Below, in pieces: positions 41,530-49,635 of a DNA stretch of 64,000 nt. The notes below the pieces were generated by a model, which searched no databases, was not told the origin of the DNA, and saw nothing but the letters and a program-made list of their open reading frames with translations. The stretch is from positions 1-64,000 of the forward strand of contig NZ_JBICTU010000002.1 in the NCBI RefSeq assembly GCF_043197795.1, in the 5' to 3' direction. Both the position numbers and the translations under genes were made by a program. The DNA is from Sphaerisporangium sp040649355 (GTDB lineage Bacteria > Actinomycetota > Actinomycetes > Streptosporangiales > Streptosporangiaceae). Numbering within the stretch: the first letter of the stretch is position 1; every line of letters starts with the position of its first letter.

Positions 41530-42960
41530 ATGTCTTCTCCCTCCGATATCTCGCCATCGTCCGCGTCCCCGCCGGGCGCCGGTCCCGGCGTGGAGCGCTT
41601 CGGCTACAAGCAGGAGTTGCAGCGGTCGTTGAGCTTCACCGACCTGCTGATCTACGGCCTGATCTTCATGGTGCCGATCGCGCCTTTCGGCATCTTCGGC
41701 GGCGTCTTCCAGGCCTCGGGCGGCATGGTGGCGCTGGCCTACGTCATCGGCATGGTCGCGATGGCGTTCACGGCGCTGTCGTACTCCCAGATGGCGCGGG
41801 CCTTCCCGATGGCCGGCTCGGTCTACACCTACGCGGGACGCGGGATCTCCGCCCCCGTGGGCTTCCTCGCGGGCTGGGTGATCCTGCTCGACTACGTGCT
41901 CGTGCCCGCCCTGCTGTACCTCGTGGCGAGCGCGGCCATGGCGTCGTTCGTCCCGGCCGTGCCGATCTGGGGCTGGCTGATCGGCTTCATCGTGCTCAAC
42001 ACCGTGGTCAACTACCTCGGCATCGAGATGACCGCGCGCATGAACAAGATCATGCTGGTGGCCGAGCTGATCGTGCTGGCCGTCTTCCTGGTCATCGGGC
42101 TCGTCGCCCTCGCGCAGGGCAAGGGGCACGGCAACGCGCTCAGCCCGCTGTTCGACTCCTCGACGTTCTCCTGGCCGCTGGTGTTCGGGGCCGTGTCGGT
42201 GGCGGTGCTGTCGTTCCTCGGCTTCGACGGCATCTCGATGCTGGCCGAGGAGAGCCGCGAGGACACCCGGAAGCTCGGCCGGTCGATGATCTACGCGCTC
42301 GCGCTGGCGGGCGTGCTGTTCGTCGTGCAGACCTGGGTCGCCGCGCTGCTCGCGCCCAACCGCGAGGAGCTCCTCACCAAGGGCGACCCGGCGGGCACGG
42401 CCTTCTACGACACGGCCGCGTACGCGGGCGGCCACTGGCTGAGCGTGCTCACCGCCGTCGCCACCGCCGTGGCCTGGGGCTTCGCCAACTCCCTCGTCGC
42501 CCAGGCTGCTACCTCGCGCCTGCTGTTCGCGATGGCCCGCGACCGCCAGCTCCCGAGCTTCCTCGGCAAGGTCCACCCGAAGCACAAGGTGCCGGTCAAC
42601 GCCACCTTCCTGGTCGCCGTGGTGTCCCTGGCCCTCGGGCTGTACATGAGCTCGCGCGACGACGGCATCACGCTGCTGGGCACGCTGGTGAACTTCGGCG
42701 CGATGACGGCGTTCCTCGCCCTGCACGTGTCCGTGGTCGTGCACTACGTCGTGCGCAAGGGCAGCCGCGACTGGTGGCGGCACCTCGTCGCCCCGGCCAT
42801 CGGCTTCCTGATCCTGCTCTACGTCGTCATCAACGCCAAGGTCGCCGCCCAGGTGCTCGGCTTCGTCTGGCTCGCGATCGGCGTCCTCGTCCTCGCCGGC
42901 AGCTACATGATGGGCCGGCGTCCCACCCTGTCCGCGATCAACACGGAGGTCTCCGAGTGA
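41530..42960 (+). CDS. APC-superfamily amino acid/amine permease
   Basis: 476 residues, ~12 hydrophobic segments. APC signatures: LSFTDLLIYGLIFMVPIAPFG in helix 1, FPMAGSVYTYAGR (helix 3 start) and GFDGISMLAEESRE (helix 6-7). It should bring in an amino acid or amine. ATG 41530 with AAGGAG upstream. It overlaps the acetamidase/formamidase gene (GTGA), so the substrate is probably an amide or related nitrogen source. Confidence 0.9.
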   Translation: MSSPSDISPSSASPPGAGPGVERFGYKQELQRSLSFTDLLIYGLIFMVPIAPFGIFGGVFQASGGMVALAYVIGMVAMAFTALSYSQMARAFPMAGSVYTYAGRGISAPVGFLAGWVILLDYVLVPALLYLVASAAMASFVPAVPIWGWLIGFIVLNTVVNYLGIEMTARMNKIMLVAELIVLAVFLVIGLVALAQGKGHGNALSPLFDSSTFSWPLVFGAVSVAVLSFLGFDGISMLAEESREDTRKLGRSMIYALALAGVLFVVQTWVAALLAPNREELLTKGDPAGTAFYDTAAYAGGHWLSVLTAVATAVAWGFANSLVAQAATSRLLFAMARDRQLPSFLGKVHPKHKVPVNATFLVAVVSLALGLYMSSRDDGITLLGTLVNFGAMTAFLALHVSVVVHYVVRKGSRDWWRHLVAPAIGFLILLYVVINAKVAAQVLGFVWLAIGVLVLAGSYMMGRRPTLSAINTEVSE

Positions 42961-43967
42961 ACGTCGTCTCCTACCAGCCCAGCGCCGAGGAACTGTCCTA
43001 CACGTTCGGCGGCCGTCCCGCCGTGGGCAGGATCAAGCCGGGCACGGTCGTGGAGCTCTTCACCGAAGACTGCTTCGGCGGACGGGTGCGCGGCTTCGAA
43101 GACCTCCCCTCGAAGGTGTGCGAGTTCCCGTACCTGAACCCGGTCACCGGGCCCTTCCACGTCGAGGGGGCCGAGCCGGGCGACACGCTCGCGCTGCACT
43201 TCGTCTCCATCGAACCGGCACGCGACTGGGCGGTCTCCACGACGTTCCCGCACTTCGGTGCGCTGACCGCCACCCACACCACGGCGATGCTGCACCCGCC
43301 CCTCGAAGAGGTCGTGTGGCTGTACGAGGTCGACGTGGACAAGCGGGTCGTGCGTTACCGGGCCAGGCGCGGCGACTTCAGCGTCGAGATGCCGCTCGAC
43401 CCGATGCACGGCACCGTGGGCGTCGCCCCTGCCGCTTCCGAGGCGAGGATGACGATCACGCCGGACGCCCACGGCGGCAACATGGACACCCCCGAGCTGC
43501 GGGCCGGGGTCACGGTCTATCTGGGCGTCAACGTCGAGGGCGGGCTGTTCTCCATCGGTGACGGGCACTGCCGCCAGGGGCACGGCGAGGTCTGCGGCAC
43601 GGCGGTGGAGGCGGCGATGAACACCGTCGTCGCCGTCGAGCTGATCAAGGGCGTCGCCACTCCGTGGCCGCGCCTGGAGGACGACGGGCACCTGATGTCG
43701 ACGGGTTCGGCGCGCCCGCTGGAGGACGCCTACCGGATCAGCCAGCACGACCTCGTCACCTGGACGGCGTCGCTGACCGGGCTCGACGAGCTGGACGCCT
43801 ACCAGTTGATCAGCCAGGGCGCCGAGGCTCCCGTGGGCAACGTGTGCGACACCAACTACACGATGGTCGCCAAGCTCCCGAAGGCGTACCTCGGCGGCCC
43901 GGAGGTCTACGAGTCCGCCCACACCCGCCTCCGCGCCCTCGGCGCCCAGTACCTCTCCTCCCGTTGA
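42957..43967 (+). CDS. Acetamidase/formamidase
   Basis: 336 residues of the FmdA/AmdA family: VVELFTEDCFGGRV, FHVEGAEPGDTLALHF, MDTPELRAGVTVYLGVNVEGG, IGDGHCRQGHGEVCGTAVE with the probable metal/catalytic His and Asp residues. It hydrolyses short amides to ammonia and acids. GTG 42957 overlaps the permease stop. Regulated probably by the MarR/AmiC-like pair upstream. A hairpin terminator follows. Confidence 0.9.
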   Translation: MNVVSYQPSAEELSYTFGGRPAVGRIKPGTVVELFTEDCFGGRVRGFEDLPSKVCEFPYLNPVTGPFHVEGAEPGDTLALHFVSIEPARDWAVSTTFPHFGALTATHTTAMLHPPLEEVVWLYEVDVDKRVVRYRARRGDFSVEMPLDPMHGTVGVAPAASEARMTITPDAHGGNMDTPELRAGVTVYLGVNVEGGLFSIGDGHCRQGHGEVCGTAVEAAMNTVVAVELIKGVATPWPRLEDDGHLMSTGSARPLEDAYRISQHDLVTWTASLTGLDELDAYQLISQGAEAPVGNVCDTNYTMVAKLPKAYLGGPEVYESAHTRLRALGAQYLSSR

Positions 43968-44107
43968 TCTCGCGCGACCGATCATGAGACGAGTGGCCTC
44001 TCCTCCCGCCTGTGGCCGGGCCCGTAATCCTGAACGGGCCGACGGCCGCGGCAGCGCACTGAACCGGTAACCGGCCGGCGCGCGACATGCCCCTCCCCGT
44101 CCCATGG

Positions 44108-44146
44108 CACACCCCTCCCCCGCGTGCCGGACGGGTGAGGGGTGTG
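44108..44146. terminator. Bidirectional hairpin terminator
   Basis: CACACCCCTC at 44108-44117 pairs perfectly with 44137-44146, followed by TCTTTC. Between convergent amidase and oxidoreductase genes. Confidence 0.75.
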
Positions 44147-44188
44147 TCTTTCACCGCCGAAAGCCCCTGCGCCCTCCGAGAGGATCGC

Positions 44189-45121
44189 CTAGCAGGAGCC
44201 CTTCGCGCCGAGGGCCTGGGCGACGATGTCCTCGCACACGGCGTGGGTGGCGAGGGCGTCCTCGGCCGAGATGACGCGGCCGTCCCGCACCGAGGAGAGG
44301 AACTCGTGGCAGAGCCGCTCGATGCCGCGCTGCCGGGCGACCGGGGTCCAGTCACCGCGCCGGGTCACCGTCTCCCCGCCGGAGTGGTCGGCCACGTCGC
44401 CGAGGTTGACGACCCTGCGCTTGCCGCCACCGCCGATCACCTCGCAGGTCTCCTCGCTCGCCCCGCTGACCCTGCTCATGATCCCGATCGCCGTGAACGA
44501 GGAACCCCCACCAGAGGGCGGTCCGGAGAGGTGAAGGACCACGTGTTCCAGAAGCCCGTCACGGAGCCGCAGGTCTACCGACATTTCCGAAATATCGCCC
44601 GGCGCGAGAAATCGCAGCGTATCCACCACGTGGATGAAGTCGTCGAAGACCACCCGGCGTGGGTCGTCCGGCTGCCCTGCCCGGTTCTTCTGCATGATGA
44701 TCAGATCACGCGGAAGCTCCCGCAGCCCCGCGTACCCAGGGGCGTACCTCCTGTTGAACCCCACCATGAGCGACCGCCCGCGCTCGCTCGCCAGCCGTAC
44801 GAGCTTCTCGGCGTCGGCCAGGTCATAGGCGATCGGCTTGTCGACGTACACGTGCGCACCGGCCAGCAGGAGCGACTCCACGATCTCCACATGCGCCCGG
44901 GTCGCCGCGTGCACGAACGCCGCGTCGATCCCGGCGTCGATCACCTGCTCGACCGAGGTGTGCCTGGCCGGGACGCGATAGGCCTCCCCCAGGCGGTCGA
45001 GCGTCGCCCTGTTCCGCGTGCAGAGCAGCAGATCGATCCCTGGAGTCGCCCCCAGAACCGGCAGATAGGCCTTCTCAGCGATGTCCCCGAGCCCGATCAT
45101 CGCCACGCGCGTGGTCTCCAT
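44189..45121 (-). CDS. Gfo/Idh/MocA-family oxidoreductase
   Basis: 310 residues. Rossmann start (RVAMIGLGDIAEKAYLP), the DKPIAYD step equivalent to the family's EKP motif (Lys likely catalytic), and DDFIHVVDTLRF with a His in the active-site region. It should oxidise a sugar or cyclitol with NAD(P). Substrate is unknown. ATG 45121. No close operon partner. Confidence 0.85.
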   Translation of the reverse strand: METTRVAMIGLGDIAEKAYLPVLGATPGIDLLLCTRNRATLDRLGEAYRVPARHTSVEQVIDAGIDAAFVHAATRAHVEIVESLLLAGAHVYVDKPIAYDLADAEKLVRLASERGRSLMVGFNRRYAPGYAGLRELPRDLIIMQKNRAGQPDDPRRVVFDDFIHVVDTLRFLAPGDISEMSVDLRLRDGLLEHVVLHLSGPPSGGGSSFTAIGIMSRVSGASEETCEVIGGGGKRRVVNLGDVADHSGGETVTRRGDWTPVARQRGIERLCHEFLSSVRDGRVISAEDALATHAVCEDIVAQALGAKGSC

Positions 45122-45215
45122 CCCGAGAGACTACGGCCGCCACCGCCACCACCGTGCCCGGCGGTCACGAAACCCTGGGTCGACCGGCTGAGCAAGCCAC
45201 CAGAGGATTCGCATG

Positions 45216-45705
45216 TCACGTCTTGGAGCGCCGGACGCCCTTCTCCTTGGCTGCCGGCGCGACGTACGGCTCGGTCCCGCGCGACGTCAGCCGCCATACG
45301 CCCGAGCGGAACTGACTGGCTTCACTGCACATCGCGGACAGATTGTGCGCGATCAATGTCGTGCGCTCCTCGACCTTCGACTCCCCCGGCAGAAGGAACA
45401 CCACGACTTTGGCCTTGAGGTAGGCCTGATGCTCATGCGGGCGTTGGAAGATGTGGATGTCCGACGCGATCACTACCCAGCCGTGCTGCCCGACCATCGG
45501 GAGCCATTGATCATCAGGCGCACCGAGTGCCTTGTCTCGCGATCCGAACAACTCGGCCGGCGTATGGACCTGATAACCCCAGGCCTGACAGCAGTTTGCG
45601 CACGCTGCGGCTGACGCTGTTCTCATCGAGATAGAACTCAGGCGGCGTGGCCCAGGAGGATGCGGGTGGCGGTTCTGACGTCGTCGAGCGTGACTCCGAG
45701 CTCAT
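45216..45705 (-). pseudogene. VapC45-type PIN-like toxin, frameshifted
   Basis: Two frames join into one PIN-like domain. The N-terminal part (PPEFYLDENSVSRSVRKLLSG) is in one frame and the remainder (YQVHTPAELFGSRD, LPMVGQHGWVVIASDIHIF, AYLKAKVVVFLLPG) in another. The break is at a run of four C on the + strand (45577-45580); one base less restores LLSGLGYQVHTP. It overlaps the antitoxin gene end, in the usual TA order. It may be an inactivated toxin, a recoding site or a sequencing error. Confidence 0.65.
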
Positions 45706-46303
45706 CGACGATCACCTCGGGCGCCTCGCCTGCCTTCATCATGGCGGCGACCTCTGCTACCCGCGTGCGTGTACCGGCGAAGATAGGTTGCCCGAACGCC
45801 CGAAGCGGGTCGACCACCACATTCGAGGGAAGGCAGCTTCGCAGGCGCAGACTCCCGGGAAAGCCGTCCTCGGCACGCATGACGTAGTCGAGGTAGTCGG
45901 TCACTATCTCGCGGATCACATGCTGACCGGTTCTGGCCTCGATGAGCCCCGCACCGGCTTTGGTGCGTGAGAAGTCCCAGAGAACGTCGATGCCGTCCGT
46001 CGCCAACTCGGGAGCAAGGAGGGCGTACTCGTGCCCGAATTCCTTCTGCAGCCGTTGAAGCGCCGGCCGAATCTTGTGCGGCTTCACTCCCGCCCGCTTC
46101 AGTGCGTCCAGGACGTACGCCTCGGCCATGGCCACGAACGGCACGGTCGCCTCCCGCGACCCGGCAAAGGGAAGGACATGCAGAAGCGGACTTCCCCGTT
46201 CGTAACCCCGCGCCCAGCGGTTGAAGGTCTGCTGCCGGATATCGAGGAAGCGTGCGGCATCGCTCTGATTCAGCAGACCAGCCTGGGTCCTGATGTCGTC
46301 CAT
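45638..46303 (-). CDS. DUF433-type antitoxin (VapB45-like)
   Basis: 221 residues. N-terminal HTH-like region (NQSDAARFLDIRQQTFNRWA) and C-terminal DUF433 domain (GQPIFAGTRTRVAEVAAMMKAG, then EVIVDELGVTLDDVRTATRIL). DUF433 proteins serve as antitoxins to PIN-like toxins. ATG 46303 with GGAGGAA upstream. The toxin follows in overlap. Longer than a minimal antitoxin, but this length occurs in the family. Confidence 0.8.
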   Translation of the reverse strand: MDDIRTQAGLLNQSDAARFLDIRQQTFNRWARGYERGSPLLHVLPFAGSREATVPFVAMAEAYVLDALKRAGVKPHKIRPALQRLQKEFGHEYALLAPELATDGIDVLWDFSRTKAGAGLIEARTGQHVIREIVTDYLDYVMRAEDGFPGSLRLRSCLPSNVVVDPLRAFGQPIFAGTRTRVAEVAAMMKAGEAPEVIVDELGVTLDDVRTATRILLGHAA

Positions 46304-46614
46304 GTCGCGTTCCTCCTCCCCTTGCCGTGCCCGTCATCATCATCGCCGATCGACCATTCACCGGATAGGGCGCCCCGCCGCAGATGCACCGGCGTGCGCC
46401 CTTTCATCGATCACGTTCCGAGTCTCCGTGCGCGACACTCTGATGTCACCGCAGAGGACCCGATCCACTTTCGCTTACACAGCGTAGGGTCCTGGCTACG
46501 AGATCGCACGGTGAACGAGGTCATCGGCGGTCGGGTTGATGAGCGGTGAGACGGCGCCAGCGGTGGCGAAATCGCGGGTGGGATGGGGCGTACGCCGGCT
46601 GGGAGGCGTGGTGA
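46304..46614. other. 311-bp intergenic region
   Basis: The promoter of the antitoxin should be at its left edge. Directly after the epimerase stop a leftward 40-codon frame begins with an ATGA overlap (46496-46618) but shows no domain. No other gene or RNA was seen. Confidence 0.4.
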
Positions 46615-47247
46615 TCATTTGGTGGGGGTGGCGGTGCGCAGCCAGGCGATGGTGTGCGGAAGATACGTCAGGCTGTGCGGCTGGTCGGGGTCCGCGGGAA
46701 TCCACGCCGTCTTCCCGGCCAGGAGCGGCGCGACGAAGCGGTCACCGAACATCGACTGGTCGGACATCCCCGGCCCGAAGAAGTCGGATCCGCGTACCTC
46801 GGTGATCCGTACCCGCCCCGCCTGGTGGGCGGCGAGCGCGTCGGCCCACATCTTCGCCCTCACCCGCCCCTTCGTCCCGGGCGCGGCCAGGGGCAGATCC
46901 TCGGTCATCGGGCTGTCGACCGGCCCGTACACGTAGAGGTTGCCGAGGGTGACCAGCACGGCCCCGCTCCGCTCCGCCGCCGTCAGCAGCGCCGTCGCCA
47001 TCGGGGGCCAGTCCTGCGCCCAGCGGTGGTACCGCGGGTTCGCGCAGTTGTAGAGGGCGTCGGCGCCCTTCGCGAGGTCGGTGAGCCGGCTCGCGTCCCC
47101 GGCGTCGGCCGCCACCCGGGTGACCCCCGCCACGGCCGGACCGGATCCGGACCTGGTGACGACGACGACCTCGTGACCGCCCGCCGCGAGCGACTCCGCG
47201 AGCTGCGAGCCGACCTGCCCGGCGCCGACGATGACGTGCTTGCCCAT
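46615..47247 (-). CDS. NAD(P)-dependent epimerase-like protein, C-terminally truncated
   Basis: 210 residues against ~300 for relatives. Rossmann start HVIVGAGQVGSQLAESLAAGGH, the region ALYNCANPRYHRWAQDWPP and the active-site-like GNLYVYGP with Tyr are clear. The reading stops just after HSLTYLPHTIAWLRTA, where relatives continue for ~90 residues with the substrate domain. The continuation is absent in other frames downstream, so it is probably a decayed or shortened gene. ATG 47247. Confidence 0.65.
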   Translation of the reverse strand: MGKHVIVGAGQVGSQLAESLAAGGHEVVVVTRSGSGPAVAGVTRVAADAGDASRLTDLAKGADALYNCANPRYHRWAQDWPPMATALLTAAERSGAVLVTLGNLYVYGPVDSPMTEDLPLAAPGTKGRVRAKMWADALAAHQAGRVRITEVRGSDFFGPGMSDQSMFGDRFVAPLLAGKTAWIPADPDQPHSLTYLPHTIAWLRTATPTK

Positions 47248-47281
47248 GATTCGACCTTCCTATCTGTTCGGGGGGTCGTGC

Positions 47282-47626
47282 TCAGACCTGGTTCCAGACG
47301 ATCCGCAGGATCGCGTTCACGACGAAGAGGGCGGCGAACACCACTGACGTGGTGATGAGGCCGGCGCCAGCGGCGGCGGCGATGCCACCGCCGAACCAGA
47401 CGATCTCCAGGGCGGCGCGGGCCAGACCGTGCACCGGGAGGCTCGCCTTCGGCGACCCGAAGACGCCCCATACGACCGCGAACACGACAGGACCGCCGAC
47501 TCCCAAGAGGATCTTCAGCCACCACTCGGAGCCGAACGTGAAACCCCAGTAGCAGACGGCCCCGTAGACGCTCAGCTCCAGGAAGAACATCAGGGCGGCG
47601 TTGGCGCCCTTGGACATGGCCGACAT
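47282..47626 (-). CDS. YrdB/DUF2568 membrane protein
   Basis: 114 residues, four membrane helices. ALMFFLELSVYGAVCYWGF and the G-x-P-V-x-W-G-x-F step (VFAVVWGVFGSPKA) fit DUF2568. Function unknown. ATG 47626 with GGGAG 7 nt upstream. It is first in an operon with the truncated epimerase and sits behind a cluster of palindromes. Confidence 0.8.
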   Translation of the reverse strand: MSAMSKGANAALMFFLELSVYGAVCYWGFTFGSEWWLKILLGVGGPVVFAVVWGVFGSPKASLPVHGLARAALEIVWFGGGIAAAAGAGLITTSVVFAALFVVNAILRIVWNQV

Positions 47627-47666
47627 CTTCGCGCTCCCGCTTGTGAGGTTTACATCGCTCCGCTTC

Positions 47667-47715
47667 GAGAGCAATGCTCTCTCAAGAGAGCACGTGTAGT
47701 CAAGAGCACTGCTCT
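47667..47715 (-). promoter_or_regulatory. Cluster of three overlapping/adjacent palindromic operators
   Basis: GAGAGCAATGCTCTC (47667-47681, perfect), TGCTCTCTCAAGAGAGCA (47675-47692, perfect apart from the two central bases) and AGAGCACTGCTCT (47703-47715, perfect) share the half-site AGAGCA. They lie 40-90 bp upstream of the DUF2568 gene, typical of TetR-family operators. The regulator gene is not adjacent. Confidence 0.75.
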
Positions 47716-47750
47716 CGAATTAACCCAACGCTCTCCTCACGAGCGATGGA

Positions 47751-48713
47751 TCATCGAGTCCGCTGGATCCAGGGCCGAGCAGCCGAACGACCAGAAGTCG
47801 CCGCAGATGGAGCCGGCGTGCGGGAATCCACCGGCCGGCCGGCACCGAGGACGAAATCGACGATCGCCGAGGTGAAAGCCCCGGGTTCTTCGAGATGCCC
47901 CAGATGGCCACTGTCCTTCAGCAGGACGAACCGAGAGCGCGCGATGCCCTCGTGCAGCAGCCGTCCCCAAACGGGTCCGCAGACGAAGTCGTGGCCCCCG
48001 CTGATGACCAAGGTGGGCGCGGTGATGTCGCGGAGCCGGTCGCGGCTGTCGAAGGGGTCCTCCCCGGCGCGCATCGGGTCGACCCACGCGCGCACGGTGG
48101 CCCGGATGGGGGCCAGGTCGGACTCGTGGGCCCAGTAGTCGGCGAAGTAGGCAGGCAGGACGGCACGCAGACCCTGGGTGCAGGATTCGTTGTCGGTGGC
48201 GGCCAAGGTCTTCCGGAAAGCCTCCGGGATACCGGCCGCCTCAGGCTGGCCGGGGTGACGCTCCGGGAGGAGGTCGAGGTTGCTGAGCGCCTGGTTCCAG
48301 AACTCCTCCCCCGTGCGTGGCGAGGTGTCGTACAAGATCAGGCCCGCCAGGACGGTGGGGTGGGTGAACGCGTAGCGCTGCGCCACGAGTCCGCCGTGGG
48401 AGTGGCCGAGCAGGAACGGTCTCGGCGCGCCCAGATGCTCCACGACGCCGTGCAGGAAATGGGCGTAGGTGTCGATGCGGTAGTCCTGCGGCCGGGACAG
48501 GTGTCCCGATCCGCCGGTTCCGATCGGCTCCAGGTAGACCAGCGTCAGATGCTGCTCCAGTTCCGGCATCCGCAGGTACTCCCAGCCGATCCCGGGCCCG
48601 CCGGAATGGACGAGGCAGAGCGGGCCGGAGCCCGCCACGTGGAAGCGCTGAAGGACGCCCTGAACGCTCATGGTGTGTGTACCGGGCAGCAACGGGTCGG
48701 AGGCGGGGCTCAC
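47751..48713 (-). CDS. Alpha/beta hydrolase (proline iminopeptidase-like)
   Basis: 320 residues. PLCLVHSGGPGIGWEYLR is the oxyanion-hole region (GGPG), GHSHGG the nucleophile elbow with Ser, TLVISGGHDFVCGP holds the acid and DSGHLGHLEE the His. It may be an aminopeptidase or ester hydrolase. GTG 48713 has AGGAG 5 nt upstream; an in-frame ATG at 48728 is the alternative. The ~25-residue Ser/Arg-rich C-tail is unusual. Confidence 0.85.
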   Translation of the reverse strand: MSPASDPLLPGTHTMSVQGVLQRFHVAGSGPLCLVHSGGPGIGWEYLRMPELEQHLTLVYLEPIGTGGSGHLSRPQDYRIDTYAHFLHGVVEHLGAPRPFLLGHSHGGLVAQRYAFTHPTVLAGLILYDTSPRTGEEFWNQALSNLDLLPERHPGQPEAAGIPEAFRKTLAATDNESCTQGLRAVLPAYFADYWAHESDLAPIRATVRAWVDPMRAGEDPFDSRDRLRDITAPTLVISGGHDFVCGPVWGRLLHEGIARSRFVLLKDSGHLGHLEEPGAFTSAIVDFVLGAGRPVDSRTPAPSAATSGRSAARPWIQRTR

Positions 48714-48733
48714 ATGGGCTCCTGACATGGACA

Positions 48734-48762
48734 GTGCTGCCCCGGGATTCCCGGGGCAGCAC
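48734..48762. promoter_or_regulatory. 29-bp perfect palindrome
   Basis: Arms at 48734-48747 (GTGCTGCCCCGGGA) and 48749-48762 are perfectly complementary with a 1-bp centre. It sits 6 bp upstream of the ATG at 48728 and 68 bp beyond the stop of the preceding hydrolase gene. It could be an operator or an intercistronic terminator. Confidence 0.55.
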
Positions 48763-48829
48763 TCAGGGGGTCGCGCCTGGGCTGAAGCGGCGGCGCGGGT
48801 TGTCGACGAGCGTCACGTCGATTCGGCGG

Positions 48830-49510
48830 TCAGGCGGCGGCCTGGCGGATGAGGTCGGCGACCACGGCGGGCTGGGAGACGTAGACGGCATGGCTGCCGA
48901 CGGCTTCGACGACCGACGCTCCGGCGCGCTCGGCCATGGCGCGCTGAGCCGGCGGCGGGATCATGCGGTCGTCGATGGCCACGAGGTACCAGCTCGGCTT
49001 GTGCCGCCAGGCCGGCTCGGTGACCGCTCCGCCGAGGGCGTCCACACCCCAGGGAACCTGAGCGTCGGCCATGAACGCGGCCGTCCGCGCGGGCAGGTCG
49101 GCGGCGAACGCGCCGTGGAACTTGTCACGGTCGAGGTAGAGGAAGCCGTCGCGCGGGGGCAGGATCGGCGGAACCGGCGCCCCGGGCGGCGGGTCGGCGA
49201 TGAGCGTGGAGACCGATTCGCCCTTGTCGGGCGCGAACGCCGCGATGTACGCCAGCGCCGCCACGTTGGGGTGGGTGCCGGCTTCGCTGATGACGACCCC
49301 GCCGTAGGAGTGGCCGACGAGCACGGCCGGGCCGTCCAGCGCGTCCAGGACCTGGCGGGTCGCGGCGACGTCACCGTCGAGCGACAGGGTCGGGTTCTGG
49401 ACGATCCGGATCTGGAAGCCGTCGGTGGCGAGGTCGTCGTAGACGCCCTGCCACCCGGACCCGTCCACGAAGCCGCCGTGCACGAGCACGATGTTCGTGA
49501 TGGTTGTCAT
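48830..49510 (-). CDS. Alpha/beta hydrolase (EstC/salicylate-esterase-like)
   Basis: 226 residues. TNIVLVHGGFVDGSGW, VLVGHSYGGVVISEAG (Ser nucleophile), YLVAIDDRMIPP and GSHAVYVSQP (His) are typical of the small esterase family including plant SABP2-like and actinobacterial EstC enzymes. ATG 49510 with AGGAG 5 nt upstream. Lies upstream of the second hydrolase, and downstream of the NB-ARC regulator, all on the same strand. Confidence 0.88.
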   Translation of the reverse strand: MTTITNIVLVHGGFVDGSGWQGVYDDLATDGFQIRIVQNPTLSLDGDVAATRQVLDALDGPAVLVGHSYGGVVISEAGTHPNVAALAYIAAFAPDKGESVSTLIADPPPGAPVPPILPPRDGFLYLDRDKFHGAFAADLPARTAAFMADAQVPWGVDALGGAVTEPAWRHKPSWYLVAIDDRMIPPPAQRAMAERAGASVVEAVGSHAVYVSQPAVVADLIRQAAA

Positions 49511-49635
49511 GGTCGCTCCTGCGCTGGCCGAACAGGCCCGATGCCTGTTCAATGTGCTTCATTCAAGTCGCGTGGACGATCGCGGACCACGCAGAACAGC
49601 ACGCAGAAATCCCGAGACGACCGGCTCTGGGCGGC

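Noticed and set aside
46496..46618. 40-codon frame with an ATGA overlap after the truncated epimerase
   Set aside because: No domain or continuation of the epimerase was recognisable, and a 4-bp overlap can occur by chance.
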